Source: Richelia intracellularis HH01
GTDB taxonomy: Bacteria; Cyanobacteriota; Cyanobacteriia; Cyanobacteriales; Nostocaceae
DNA length: 64,000 nt
Direction: 5' to 3'
NCBI RefSeq assembly: GCF_000350105.1
Contig: NZ_CAIY01000038.1
Location: 1 to 64,000 of the forward strand
The notes beneath the pieces are model-generated. The model was given only the letters and a program-made list of their open reading frames with translations. It was not told where the DNA came from and ran no database searches. Below are positions 1 to 11,056 of the stretch, in pieces. The number at the start of each line of letters is the position of its first letter. The stretch's first letter is position 1. Position numbers and translations under genes: made by a program.

Positions 1-203
1 ATCTATGATAAAGAGTCATAACTCAAATACAATGATGTAATTTACTACATACAAAATTGATAAAGTAGTTCTAGGATATAATTCCTAGTTAATTAAATAG
101 GTTATTAATTAGGATATATTTGTAGCTACTTAAAATAATTTAACTTGTTAACCCTGTTTGTTCTAGACTACTATCAAATAAAATTTATATAAGCTAATAG
201 CAG

Positions 204-239
204 AAAGTAAAGTAATAATGTTCATTATTACTTTACTTT
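204..239. repeat. Perfect 17-bp inverted repeat
   Basis: Arms 204-220 and 223-239 are exact reverse complements separated by 2 nt. Followed by TTGAT rather than a clean T-tract. Could be a remnant terminator of a lost gene or a mobile palindromic element; no adjacent gene decides it. Confidence 0.75.
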
Positions 240-377
240 TGATAAATACACTATATCTAGCTTGCTATAGGATTTGAATACAGCAAAATTTTTTCTAAAC
301 CCTATACATAATTTACTTGTAGTTTTTACCAATTTACTATTAGTAAATTCTGCAATTTATGAAGTCTTTTAGTAGAT

Positions 378-425
378 AAATATATCTGAATTATTATTAA
401 TTTTTCAGGGAATTCAGATATATTT
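378..425. repeat. Perfect 15-bp inverted repeat, 18-nt loop
   Basis: Arms 378-392 and 411-425 are exact reverse complements. It lies in gene-free DNA about 140 bp after the first palindrome. Function unknown. Confidence 0.7.
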
Positions 426-1383
426 AAACCAGAATATAATCAATTATAATTATTGCTATATAATCATAGTTGTGGAATTCATTTCAGTGGAATTATTCCT
501 AGCTGTAATTTTCCATAATTACCTAAAACTATTTGCTGCTCGTTACTGTGATTCACTGTGCCCAAGTTATTGTTAATATATCTTTGCTTTTCACACAAAT
601 CATGAATCAATTAATAATGTTAAAGACTTCAATGATTCACCCTATATATTTTTATTAAGTTTTTACTCATACCATTGTCTGAAAGAAAAATTAGAAAATC
701 TCTTGTAATTTGCTTATCTGGCAAGATGTTTAATTTCAGTTAATCCTAAATTAAGTTTATTTTAATTGAAAATAATATTTGTTATAAATTAAATAAGCTG
801 AGGTTATCTTCCATGATAAAATTGTGTTACTCTGAAACAGAAATTTTTGTTAATAAATGATAATAAATATTTTTCCTGAAGTTTAAATATATCCTTATTC
901 AATCTGGATGTTGCTTATATTATCGACTCTTACTTAAAGTGTTATTCCGATATTTATTATTGTTATAATTAGTTTATCCTCTTTCTGTAACTAAAAAGTC
1001 TAGTTTTAATTATAAATTCCTCTAATGTATAGATATTACAATATTCTGGGGGTATTGCTACGTAAAAAGTTCTAGTCTTCATATTTAATTAAGGCATATA
1101 TTACCTATTTATTTAAAATATCTTCTATATAAATAAGCTTTTTAAATAAGTTTTTATAAAAAAGCAAATCCAAACTGGAAAATAGTTAATTGACTAACAA
1201 AAGTATATAAATAGTTAAGCTTGAAAATTATTTATATTTCTATACCAGGTAATTTATTGAGAAAGCAAATAATATTATTACTTTTACTACCTTATTCTCT
1301 CATAGACACAAAAAATGAGAGAATGAATTTACCATGTGCTTCCTTTAGAAATTATCTCCATCAGGTAATAAGATCAAGACAAT

Positions 1384-2985
1384 ATGGCAATTGCAATTGA
1401 TTTTGGTACAAGTAATACAGTTGTTGCGCGTTGGAACCCAATTAACCAGCGAGCAGAAACTATCAGTATTGATGGCTTATCTATCCGACAAATTCCTAAT
1501 CCACCAATAATACCGAGTTTGGTATATGTTGAGGATGCATCTGAGGATAAAGTATTAGTAGGACAACAAGTACGTGATCAAGGTTTGGATATAAGCGGGG
1601 AATCCCGGTTTTTTCGTAATTTTAAGCGCGGTATTGGTACAAATATCCAAGGGTTTTTGCCAAAGTTAGACGGAAGAACTATTACCTTTGAACAGGTGGG
1701 ACAATGGTTTATTTCCCAGGTATGTGAACAATTAGCACCTCTAGAAGGATGTTTGGATTCATTAGTATTAACGGTACCTGTGGATAGTTTTGAAGCCTAT
1801 CGCCACTGGTTGGGTAAAGTGTGTCTGGAATTACCAGTGGAACAAATAAGGATGTTAGATGAGCCCACTGCTGCTGCTTTGGGATACGGTTTAGAAAACC
1901 AAGAAATTTTCTTGGTGGTCGATTTTGGTGGGGGGACTTTAGATTTATCTTTAGTGAGGTCATCACACAATTCCCTTGTAAATCAGGAGCCTTTAGGTTT
2001 TTTATTAAAGTGGGGTAATAAATCCTTAGTAGATAACTCCAAGCAAAATACAAAAATTGCTCATGTATTAGGTAAGGTAGGTCAAAACTTGGGGGGAGTA
2101 GATATTGATAATTGGCTAGTAGATTACTTTGCTAAAACCCAAGGGTTAATGATTAATGCTTTAACAACAAAATTATCAGAAAAGGTTAAAGTCCAGCTGT
2201 CTAAACAGCAACAAGTTAGTGAATTATACTTTGATGATGAGAATTTGGAGACTTATGAATTAAAACTGGATCGGGATACTTTAGAAAATATCCTCAAAGT
2301 AAACTTCTTTTTTGTCCGCTTAGATAATTCGATGGCTCAACTGTTACAACAAGCAAGAAGACAAGGAATAGACGAGGATGATATTAACGGGGTTTTGTTA
2401 GTAGGAGGAACTTCCCAAATACCAGCAGTGCAGACATGGTTAAAGCAGTATTTTAATGAAGATAAAATCCATTATGAGTATCCCTTTGAAGCAATAGCTC
2501 AAGGAGCTTTACAAGTAACACAAGGTCTTGTAGTCAAGGATTTCCTTTACCATAGCTATGGTATTCGCTATTGGGATCATCGGCAAAGTCAACATAGCTG
2601 GCATACTCTTATTAAAGAAGGACAATCCTACCCCATGACTGAATCAGTAGAATTACTATTAGGGGCTTCTTCAGAAAACCAACACAGTATTGAATTAATA
2701 ATAGGGGAATTGGGAACAAAAACAGGCAGTAATACAGAAGTTTATCTTGATGGTGATCGTTTATTCACTCGGCATTTGGATAATAGTCAGGCTGTTGCCA
2801 AAACTTTAAATGACAGAGATGGTTCAAAAATTATTGTCCATTTAACACCACCAGGATTTCCAGGAATTGATCGGATTAAAGTTATGTTTATAGTTGATAA
2901 ACAAAGGTTCTTAAGAATTACAGTAGAAGACCTATTAACCAGCCAAATTCTCTTGGAGAATTATTTAGTAGCTAAGTTAAGTTAA
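1384..2985 (+). CDS. Hsp70-family (DnaK-like) ATPase, short form
   Basis: A 533-residue member of the Hsp70/actin-fold ATPases. Visible motifs are the N-terminal phosphate loop IDFGTSN (5-11), DEPTAAALGYG (159-169), the second phosphate loop VVDFGGGTLDL (178-188) and VGGTSQIPAV near 342. Canonical DnaK has about 630 residues; this protein keeps the nucleotide-binding domain and part of a substrate domain, but the tail after about 390 does not look like the DnaK lid. Such short Hsp70-like proteins occur in cyanobacteria beside true DnaKs, with poorly defined clients. It stands alone, with gene-free DNA of more than 1 kb on both sides, so context gives no hint. Reading frame intact, suggesting it is still functional. 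Confidence 0.85.
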   Translation: MAIAIDFGTSNTVVARWNPINQRAETISIDGLSIRQIPNPPIIPSLVYVEDASEDKVLVGQQVRDQGLDISGESRFFRNFKRGIGTNIQGFLPKLDGRTITFEQVGQWFISQVCEQLAPLEGCLDSLVLTVPVDSFEAYRHWLGKVCLELPVEQIRMLDEPTAAALGYGLENQEIFLVVDFGGGTLDLSLVRSSHNSLVNQEPLGFLLKWGNKSLVDNSKQNTKIAHVLGKVGQNLGGVDIDNWLVDYFAKTQGLMINALTTKLSEKVKVQLSKQQQVSELYFDDENLETYELKLDRDTLENILKVNFFFVRLDNSMAQLLQQARRQGIDEDDINGVLLVGGTSQIPAVQTWLKQYFNEDKIHYEYPFEAIAQGALQVTQGLVVKDFLYHSYGIRYWDHRQSQHSWHTLIKEGQSYPMTESVELLLGASSENQHSIELIIGELGTKTGSNTEVYLDGDRLFTRHLDNSQAVAKTLNDRDGSKIIVHLTPPGFPGIDRIKVMFIVDKQRFLRITVEDLLTSQILLENYLVAKLS

Positions 2986-4237
2986 AGCTCAGAATTTTTA
3001 TAGTTGGAGTAAATTTGTATATGACACAACTTTTATTATAAATTGTCATATATCTCGGATGACTAACTAGTTAAGACAAAGGCATTACAAATGTATCATT
3101 ACTCTCAATATTTATTATTGAAATTTAGCCTAATACAAGGTTTAAATGAGCTTTAGAAAGTCGTACGAGGCAGAATAGACCAACATATAGAGTTCCTGAG
3201 TAAGTAGTAGTTTGAAGTTCTTAGTAAATTACATAACTTAATGCATACCCAACACATAAATTATGTTTAACTTAACTTTTTTACTCTACAAACCAGACAA
3301 TTCAATATCAACTATTTACTCTAATAATTTATGAATAATTTTTATTAGCTAATTATCATTTTAGGTGCCAAGCAACTATTAGTTCCCCAATAATAATTGC
3401 ATATTATTCTGATAATTAATAGTAACCTTGGTCAATTAATCTGGCTTGTTTATGTATATATAGCTACTAATGGTTTTTGATAATATCTTATATTATTATG
3501 AATCAATTGATTTGTAAAAAGCCCAAGTCTCCTCATCTATATTAGAACAATATTCAAATTTACAACACACATCTTGAAAATTTGAATATTGATTAATTGA
3601 GTTAAAGTCCCAAGTCAAATTTCTTAGTCAAAGGCACAAACAAATAGCATCTGAGATGATAAATTTCTGAATCTAGCTTAATCTATACTAATTGGTTATA
3701 AGCTATTTAATCTTTGAATATTAAATTTTTCTTAAATATCCCAAATATTTTATTATTTTTAATATTTGGGTTTTAAAATATAAAATTCGGTCTAAATTTC
3801 AATAAAGGAGCCTAATTTATCCCTGATGTCTTTAGCTTTCTACCAATTTATTGTAATGTTCATTAGTTTAATTTTCTTGTCTGTATAAACAGTTTATACT
3901 GGCTCCATTCTTCAGTGCTATTTTCATACTTATGAAAAAAATAGAAAAAGGCATATAAGTTGTTTGTAAAAACTTTATTTATGGAGTCATAAACTTTTAG
4001 ATACAAGGATGATGATATTAGAAAATTTTGGGTAATACAGAAACATACCAGGTTAATTTACTTGATACTTTCAACAGACTTGGGATTATAAGTTACCAAC
4101 AAAAATATTTTTTACCCCTATGATATTATCAAATATTTTCTTAGAGTTCTGAGTAAAATGAAATACTAATGTTGTCAGTATAATAAGCTTTCACATGTCT
4201 TAGAATATCATATATAAGAAAAATTAATTAATGAAAA
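2986..4237. other. Gene-free stretch between Hsp70-like gene and photolyase
   Basis: No supported coding region. It contains an inverted repeat with 13-bp perfect arms (3548-3560 and 3579-3591) and a 10-bp hairpin near 3739-3769. Otherwise AT-rich sequence with frequent stops. Confidence 0.55.
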
Positions 4238-5674
4238 ATGTCCAATTTAATTATGTTTTGGCATAGGCGAGATTTACGGATTACTGATAATACTGGGCTG
4301 TTAAATGCAAGAGAATTAAGTCCTCAAGTAGTAGGTTTATTTTGCTTTGACCCTCATATTATCAAAGGAAATGATATTGCTCCTGTAAGAATGAAATATA
4401 TGGTGGGCTGTTTACAAGCATTACAAAAAGATTACCAAAAAGCAGGCAGCCAGTTACTAATTCTCCAGGGAAACCCAGTGAAAGTTATTCCCAAATTGGC
4501 TATTGCTTTGAATGCTAAAGCTGTATTCTGGAATTGGGATGTGGAACCCTATGCCCAGAAACGTGATTATATGACTATGGAAGTTCTACGAAATCAGGGT
4601 ATTCAGGTACTTGAACAGAATTGGGACCATTTGTTAAGTTCACCACATGATATTTTTACAGGTACTAAGCGGCCATACACAGTTTACAGTCCTTTTTGGA
4701 AGAATTGGAATAGCAAAACCAAAGCAGAACCTGTATATAGGCTAGATAATATTATTGGTCTAGATGACGCACAAAAAGAAATTGCTGCTAACAATGGAGT
4801 TATTGCACTGCCTAGTTCTAGAGATTTAGGATTTGTATGGGAAAGTCAATTAATTCTAGAACCAGGCGAAACAGCAGCTAAAGAGAAGTTAGAAAAATTC
4901 TGTAAAAAAACTATTAATGAATACCAAGAACAACGTAATTTACCTAGTATAGAAGGAACCTCACAACTCAGTGCAGCATTAAAATTTGGGGTTATTAGCA
5001 TTCGCACTGTGTGGCAAGCCACACTGAAAGCCCTAGAAAATAGCTGTAGTGATGAAACTAAGGTAAGTATTCATGCATATCAACAAGAATTAGCTTGGCG
5101 AGAATTTTATCAACATGTTATGTATCATTTCCCAGAGTTAGCAGAAAGTGCTTACCGGAAAGCCTTCAAAAATTTTCCTTGGGAAAACAACACTGAATAC
5201 TTTCAAGCTTGGTGTAAGGGTAAAACTGGTTATCCAATAATTGATGCAGCCATGCGTCAGTTAAATCAAACAGGATGGATGCATAACCGTTGTCGAATGA
5301 TTGTTGCTAGTTTCTTGACTAAAGATCTGATTATTGACTCCCAGTGGGGAGAGAAATATTTTATGCAGAACCTGATAGATGGTGATTTATCCTCAAATAA
5401 TGGAGGTTGGCAATGGAGTACTTCTAGTGGTATGGATCCCAAACCACTGCGAATCTTTAATCCAATTAGTCAGACCCAAAAATTTGATCGTGAAGGGGAA
5501 TATATCAGAAAATGGATTCCTGAATTGCAATCTCTAGATCCTGAGTATCTGGTTACTGGTAAAATATCTCCCCTAGAACGCCATGCAATTAATTACCCCG
5601 AACCAATTGTGGATCACAATCATCAACAGAAAAGATTTAAGGAACTTTATAAACAAGCAACTGACTGCAAATAA
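4238..5674 (+). CDS. phrA: Deoxyribodipyrimidine photolyase (class I CPD type)
   Basis: Light-driven repair of cyclobutane pyrimidine dimers using FAD and an antenna chromophore. The 478-residue protein starts with the photolyase fold MFWHRRDLRITDNTGL. The C-terminal FAD/DNA-binding domain carries the family signature regions: a WREFYQH stretch, GYPIIDAAMRQL, GWMHNRCRMIVASFLTKDL and the NNGGWQWSTSSGMDPKP block. Length is typical for cyanobacterial class I enzymes. Single gene, no operon partners, flanked by decayed DNA; retention fits a phototroph exposed to light. The first Met is in the right place relative to the family. Confidence 0.93.
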   Translation: MSNLIMFWHRRDLRITDNTGLLNARELSPQVVGLFCFDPHIIKGNDIAPVRMKYMVGCLQALQKDYQKAGSQLLILQGNPVKVIPKLAIALNAKAVFWNWDVEPYAQKRDYMTMEVLRNQGIQVLEQNWDHLLSSPHDIFTGTKRPYTVYSPFWKNWNSKTKAEPVYRLDNIIGLDDAQKEIAANNGVIALPSSRDLGFVWESQLILEPGETAAKEKLEKFCKKTINEYQEQRNLPSIEGTSQLSAALKFGVISIRTVWQATLKALENSCSDETKVSIHAYQQELAWREFYQHVMYHFPELAESAYRKAFKNFPWENNTEYFQAWCKGKTGYPIIDAAMRQLNQTGWMHNRCRMIVASFLTKDLIIDSQWGEKYFMQNLIDGDLSSNNGGWQWSTSSGMDPKPLRIFNPISQTQKFDREGEYIRKWIPELQSLDPEYLVTGKISPLERHAINYPEPIVDHNHQQKRFKELYKQATDCK

Positions 5675-5961
5675 AGCATCTGAAACTTGTCATGATAGCT
5701 CATGAAATTGGCTCTAAACTAATTCAATAATTACTAGAAACTTAAAATTTATTGAATAGTTTGGTTTACTAATAAGTTACTTGTACTCGAAAAAAAAAGC
5801 AAAAAGTAAGATATTGTAAACTACCTATAATTTTTGATGTATAAGGCTTAAACCTCTAAAATTGGGCTAAATACCGATTATCAAAAACTCATAAAAAAAT
5901 TATAGATGTTTTTAAGGCACTTGCTTTATGAGAGAGTATGAACAACACGAGCAGTTTTTAA

Positions 5962-5995
5962 GTTTTATTGTGGGAATTATATCCCACAATAAAAC
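5962..5995. repeat. Perfect 14-bp inverted repeat
   Basis: Arms 5962-5975 and 5982-5995 with a 6-nt loop (ATTATA). Lies 288 bp after the photolyase stop; too far for an obvious terminator and no T-tract follows. Confidence 0.6.
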
Positions 5996-6678
5996 ACTCC
6001 ATCAATAGGCATAGTTACATTTAAGTTGAGTAAAGATAAAGATGTTCATCTCTGAGCTGATAAGTCTGAAATCGCCTGGGAAGCATATACTTTTGCAGAA
6101 TTATCTGCATATCCAAATTTGCAAGAGGCAATACGTGAAAGATAGGAATTTACATATCCCTACACATTAATTAAACTTAAATATTGCTGATTTATAACCG
6201 AGAATTGGTTGCAGTAAATTTGGGATGAACTTGAATAATTTCATAATTATTTATGTTAATGCTTTAACCAAAATAATGAAGATATAGTTGCATAGCTATA
6301 ACACAATACGATTTTTCCAATATGGCTATGCTACGATTACCTACTTGAGTCTAAAGTTAAGTTCCAAGAATATTAGCTGACCATTTTTGCAGATAGATAC
6401 CAAAAATCTAACTCAAAGTTGAATTTGCCATTCATTTATGAGTTGATAGAGTTGCTAAACTTCTACGCTCATTGCAAAATTCAAACTAACAAGGGTAAGA
6501 TTTCTCAGAATAACTGGAAATAAAACCTGAAAACTATTTGACAGAATAAAGATTATATTTTGGTACTTGTCACAAGAAAAACCAGTAGCTGTTCCCATTC
6601 AATAGATATGTTTTATACTGCTAATTTGTTAATGTTATATAGTCAACTCTACCTTACTAACTATTTATTTAAACCCTA

Positions 6679-6942
6679 AGTTTCACATATCAATTACTTC
6701 TGCATTGATACGTGAAACTATATTTTTTCCTCAAGATGTTCTAAGAGGAGAACATCTTGACTGTCAATTAGCGTGCATCCATTTTATCTGGGTTTGATCA
6801 GCCATAGAGCAGTCTCTCATATGCATTTGAGTACAGATGAGAGACTGCTCTGTACTTGTGTCACACTGATATTATTAATGAATAGCTAAAAGTTAATGAC
6901 AATAACATTAATATGAGTAAAGTGAACTTTGCTCATACTAAT
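6679..6942. repeat. Array of four consecutive inverted repeats
   Basis: Hairpin 1: arms 6679-6694/6704-6719 (16 bp, one mismatch). Hairpin 2: 6731-6742/6749-6760 (12 bp, perfect). Hairpin 3: 6806-6820/6837-6851 (15 bp, perfect). Hairpin 4: 6907-6923/6926-6942 (17 bp, two positions differing as G-U compatible changes). The arms differ in sequence from one hairpin to the next, so this is not a simple duplicated unit. It lies just beyond the 3' end of the GH31 pseudogene. Confidence 0.65.
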
Positions 6943-6964
6943 ACAACAATATACTAAATAAAAA

Positions 6965-8339
6965 TTAAAATACTAAATTCCTGCTTATACTTGTATCAAT
7001 AAATTCCTGTTCCCCTTTCCTAATAACTGAAACTGTAACTTCGCGAGGTGAAGAAATCCATTTCCCTTGCCTGGATAGAATCTTCACTACGACTTTTCCT
7101 CTTTATTGAAATGCCTGATAGTTAGTAATTGCATAAATACCTTATCGATAGGCAAAAGAAACACCATCCTATTCATATAGGATAAATTTTCCTATCCCAG
7201 GGGTAACTAAGAATCTTATTTTACCCACTGAGAAATTGCCCACATATTGCATCAATGGATCCTTAAAGAATACATATAGGCATTCTTTATAGAGGGGTAT
7301 CCGCTAAAATTTACCTTCCTTCTATGTAGCTTTCCCCTGTCCAGCAATTATTATACTAAGTACCTACTGGGAGATAAACTGAGCGATATCCTACCCCAGG
7401 ACGATAAATTGATGCAGCCATTTAGAGATGAGCCCAAAATAATTTGATCATATAATTCGTGAGTTTAAGAACCTCTGAATTAATTGTATAGTATGGGCTT
7501 TAAGGTGAGGTGGGGTCATCTGTGTTTACTAGTAACCAAAATAAATTATAGAGATAGAACAGTATACTGATGACAAATTCTTTCCACCTCAATCCCAAAA
7601 AACTATGGTTAATGGGGTTTGTTATGAATCATCTGTTACTGATACTAACTCAATGTCTACAGTGGAGGCATATCTCCTAAGCCTGTGAGTTGGGTATAAG
7701 TACAAGTAATATATGCAAGTTCTTCACCATAGATAATATAGTAATCTAACTCACTACTGTAGGTATTCATTTGCAAGACATCTGTAATTAACTTCAGGTG
7801 AGATGAATTTTAGAAAAGGAATTGCCTGATACATCTCATCTGTTAATACGGTAGTAGCAATCTGTTGTCTAATGGGTATAGCATTTTCCCCTATCATTTG
7901 GACTTCCTAACCTTCCTTAAAAACCCTAGAACTTTTCCCTTAGTTGAATTTTCTTCTAAGTAGTAGTTTGTTCTACTCGTCAGCCAATATCCATACCTGT
8001 ATCTGCAGTAAAGATATGGCCAAACTTGTCAAAATATATCTTGCAGGGATGCGTTTGTAATCGCACTCCTACCCTTGCAGTAGTTATAGTTACAGGTTTT
8101 TCTATTACTTCCACCTCAAAGGGTGCGACTTTCCATTGTTTATCATCTAAAGTTATAGCTCAGGAACGGTATAGAGTAGAATACATAACCACTGGGGGAA
8201 AACGCATACGTACAAATTGTCAGTTAATTATATTTATATGCAATATACCATCACCACATCTAAAATCTATACTTTACCTTCCTTCACAAATTTGATTTAC
8301 TGATAAAATAGTATGTTATCTAGTTTCATATTTTTTCAT
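6965..8339 (-). pseudogene. Glycoside hydrolase family 31 (alpha-glucosidase) pseudogene
   Basis: Reading the reverse strand in shifting frames recovers a GH31 protein in correct order. First comes an N-terminal beta-domain: DDKQWKVAPFEVEV and VGVRLQTHPCKIYF, then DKFGHIFTADTG. Next are LTDEMYQAIPFL, then ELDYYIIYGEELAYI and CTYTQLTG. Last are YRSVYLPVGT with a ..NCWTGESY.. stretch, ILADTPL, and a C-terminal YAITNYQAF region with PREVTVSV. Several in-frame stops and frameshifts interrupt it. Only about 230 bp separate the CTYTQLTG block from the YRSVYLPVGT block, where the catalytic barrel should need much more, so the active-site core has been deleted. Intact GH31 enzymes hydrolyse terminal alpha-glucosides; the activity is lost here. 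The family call rests on remembered motif order; boundaries are approximate. Confidence 0.8.
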
Positions 8340-9727
8340 TTGATATATAAATTCTGGTATATTTTAATTATGCGTAAGCAATAAAAGTACTTTAGCAAAT
8401 ATAAAGAAATTAAAGAATAAAAAATAGTTAAAATTACTTTTTCAATTCTTACTTATAATAATTTCAATAACTCAAATTTTAACTAATATGATTTGTGCTT
8501 AGTTAACTATGGGAGATGATTAACTTTTATGATTTATAAAATATATTGTAAACTTCTATAAACACTACCATAGCCTCAATTTTATTATGCTCTCATCAAT
8601 AATATCATGATACTGAGGAAGTAATTAACTGTAAAATTAAGTATTTTGCTATGTCTTATTACCATGATTATGGCAAACTAATAATGTCAATATATTTCTA
8701 TACAGAATTACTACCCTGGCATTTTAGCTCTAAATCAATACCAATTTAAAAGCTCATATAATTTTATTTATAACCACAAGTCTACTTAGTTTGAGGTCTG
8801 AGATATTGCTGATTTACTTACTTAGTGCCAAAAAAATAGGCTGGTTTAATAGAAGTATTTAGTAAATCATTGATAAGTAACCAATTCTCTATTTTATCCT
8901 TTTGCTTTTAGACTAATTGATTACCTTTATACTTGTTGTATATAGTAATGTGATATGCCTGAATTGCAAGAAATCCTATATCCATCGAATTTTTATATTA
9001 TTGGGTATAGTTGCTGATATATATCCAGAATTGTGATTTTTCTTGACATTTATACTTTCTGATATTTTTTTTCTAAAATGTACTGAATTTCAGACGTTTC
9101 TTAGGTGTACCTTAATTTATTACTGAATTATTTTTTTCTTATAATTGTTTGGTCATTTAATAAGAAATTCAACTCCATCAATAATAAGCATCCCAAACTC
9201 ATAAAAATACTTGGTAAATTGTCCTATATTATTTAATATTTTCTACATTACTATGATATTCTCATCTGAAATGGATTCTGCAATCCTATGTAACTTATAT
9301 ATCTAAGTACTCTTCCGAACATGAAACCTATTGTTCATCACAAATGTATGAGTATAACTCTTAATAAAATACTTTGAGTTTTGATATAAGTTACACAACA
9401 AAACCTAATAATTGCTTACACTTACCCTATATTTCATTGTATGACACTTATCTTTTACATGGTTTACTATTCAAGGTTTTATGCATGATGATTGCATACT
9501 TTTAGTCTCAAGTCTATTTATTTAGGTCAATCATAATATTTAATTATAAATCACAAATAGAATTTTGGATTACTTAAGACATAAACTAAAAATAGCAGTA
9601 TCATTAGGTGATAAATACTTTATATAAAGATCCAACCAGGGTTAATTATTAAGTATCAAACAGCCTAATTAATCATATATTTTAATCAAAAGACTAAAAT
9701 CAGATTTTGCCTGTGTTTTCATATTCA
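8340..9727. other. Gene-free stretch upstream of murI
   Basis: No supported coding sequence on either strand. AT-rich with dense stops. I could not recognise remnants. Confidence 0.55.
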
Positions 9728-10591
9728 ATGAACTTTAACAGCAATCTTCCCTCTTTTAACTCCAAAGAACCTCAACGTGCCCCCATTGGAATTTTTGATA
9801 GTGGAATAGGCGGTTTAACCGTACTTAGACAGTTGTACCAACAACTTCCTCAAGAATCTATCATCTACTTTGGGGATACTGCAAGACTCCCCTATGGTAT
9901 TCGTTCCCAGTCAGAAATTTTACAGTTTGTGCGGGAAATTTTGGACTGGATGCAATTACAAGGGGTAAAAATGGTACTTATGGCCTGTAATACGAGTTCT
10001 GCTCTGGCTTTAGAAGCCGTGCGTGCAGAATTTGACTTTCCTATTCTTGGCTTGATTTTACCAGGGGCAAAGGCCGCAGTACAAGTGGGGAAAAAAATAG
10101 GGGTTATTGCCACCCCTGCAACTGCTAAAAGCAATGCTTACAAACGATTAATTTTAGAAATTACAGAGGACTTAGAAGTTTGGCAAGTTAGTTGTCCGGA
10201 GTTTGTACCTTTAATTGAACAAAATCGGATTTATGACCCCTATACAACAGAGGTGGCAAGCTCCTATTTAAAGCCACTAATAGAAAAAGAGATTGACACC
10301 TTAATATATGGCTGTACTCATTATCCCCATCTCTCACCTGTGTTGCGAGCACTACTGCCTGAAAATGTTCAACTGATTGATCCAGCTGTTCATCTTGTTG
10401 CTACTTGTTCCCAAAAATTAGACATAAGCAACTTAAAAAATAATAATTATTCAGCCTTACCGACACGTTTTGCTGTTAGTGGCTGTTCCCAAGCATTTGC
10501 ACGTTCTGCCCTCCGATGGTTAGGATACACTCCTATGGTAGAGACTGTGAGTCTTCAACATTATGCAGTTATTCAGACTATAAAGGATTAG
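9728..10591 (+). CDS. murI: Glutamate racemase
   Basis: Converts L-glutamate to D-glutamate for peptidoglycan. The Asp/Glu racemase fold shows GIFDSGIGGLTVL at the N-terminus, catalytic cysteine 1 in ACNTSSA (Cys87) and catalytic cysteine 2 in GCTHYP (Cys196), counted from the ATG at 9728. An in-frame TTG lies 21 bp upstream, but the ATG gives the expected short leader before the conserved domain, so I use it. 287 residues, normal for the family. It lies upstream of sds in the same direction with a 2-kb decayed gap between. All catalytic residues are present, as expected for an essential wall enzyme. Confidence 0.92.
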   Translation: MNFNSNLPSFNSKEPQRAPIGIFDSGIGGLTVLRQLYQQLPQESIIYFGDTARLPYGIRSQSEILQFVREILDWMQLQGVKMVLMACNTSSALALEAVRAEFDFPILGLILPGAKAAVQVGKKIGVIATPATAKSNAYKRLILEITEDLEVWQVSCPEFVPLIEQNRIYDPYTTEVASSYLKPLIEKEIDTLIYGCTHYPHLSPVLRALLPENVQLIDPAVHLVATCSQKLDISNLKNNNYSALPTRFAVSGCSQAFARSALRWLGYTPMVETVSLQHYAVIQTIKD

Positions 10592-10864
10592 GGATACAGA
10601 ATATTAGTATAAAAGCCCTGTAAATATGTTGAAATATATTGTTAGTTAGTAATGTATCTTATTTAAGAAGTTAACATAATCATTCTGTACCTAAAATACC
10701 CTCTATTTTTTCCTCTTGATCTCATTAGTGGCCTTTCTCCAACACAAACCAGGTAGTTCTTTTTGCAAGAACTGACAGTCCGTACATATATAATGCATAG
10801 ACTGTAAGTTTTCTGCAGCTAGTTACTGCCATCCAATCTATCCGCATATCCCATCGTCCATCCT

Positions 10865-11056
10865 TCAACTATTAAGAATCGACTCTGGACTACTAATAAC
10901 TTCACCCACTTGACGGGCTACAGAAACATCTGATTGAGATTTACTTTTACCCATCTGATACATGAAGTCCTCGTTTCTTTTACAACTACGCTTAGCGATC
11001 GCTAATAAAATGTAAACAGCAAATAAATATCCCGCAGCTAAAATAAATATCAACAT
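10865..11056 (-). CDS. Small hypothetical protein with one membrane segment
   Basis: I do not recognise this gene. Starting at the ATG at 11056 gives 63 residues: an N-terminal hydrophobic helix (LIFILAAGYLFAVYILLAI) followed by a basic RSCKR patch and a polar tail. The sequence GGAAAGG precedes the ATG at suitable spacing. The frame stays open upstream to a TTG at 11137. A second 50-codon reading frame (11141-11293, same strand) precedes it, so both could be pieces of one decaying gene. It contains the only GCGATCGC (HIP1) octamer I noticed in the window (10995-11002), an element common in cyanobacterial coding DNA. Confidence 0.4.
   Translation of the reverse strand: MLIFILAAGYLFAVYILLAIAKRSCKRNEDFMYQMGKSKSQSDVSVARQVGEVISSPESILNS

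Larger units (their letters stand above)
1..1383. other. Gene-free AT-rich stretch with two long hairpins
   Basis: No open reading frame I can support. The stretch is very AT-rich with stops in all frames. It contains two strong inverted repeats, listed separately (204-239 and 378-425). No pseudogene could be recognised by eye; decayed sequence is the likeliest content. Confidence 0.6.
5675..6964. other. Gene-free stretch with clustered hairpins
   Basis: No intact gene. A 28-codon open fragment near 6066-6150 reads like coding sequence but cannot be identified. Five inverted repeats lie here: 14-bp arms at 5962-5975/5982-5995 and four more between 6679 and 6942 listed separately. Confidence 0.5.

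Noticed and set aside
6679-6942. CRISPR array
   Set aside because: The hairpins have different sequences and no constant repeat-spacer period; no cas genes in the window.
8026-8295. Forward 89-codon open frame
   Set aside because: It lies antisense to the GH31 pseudogene, whose motifs on the reverse strand explain the sequence.
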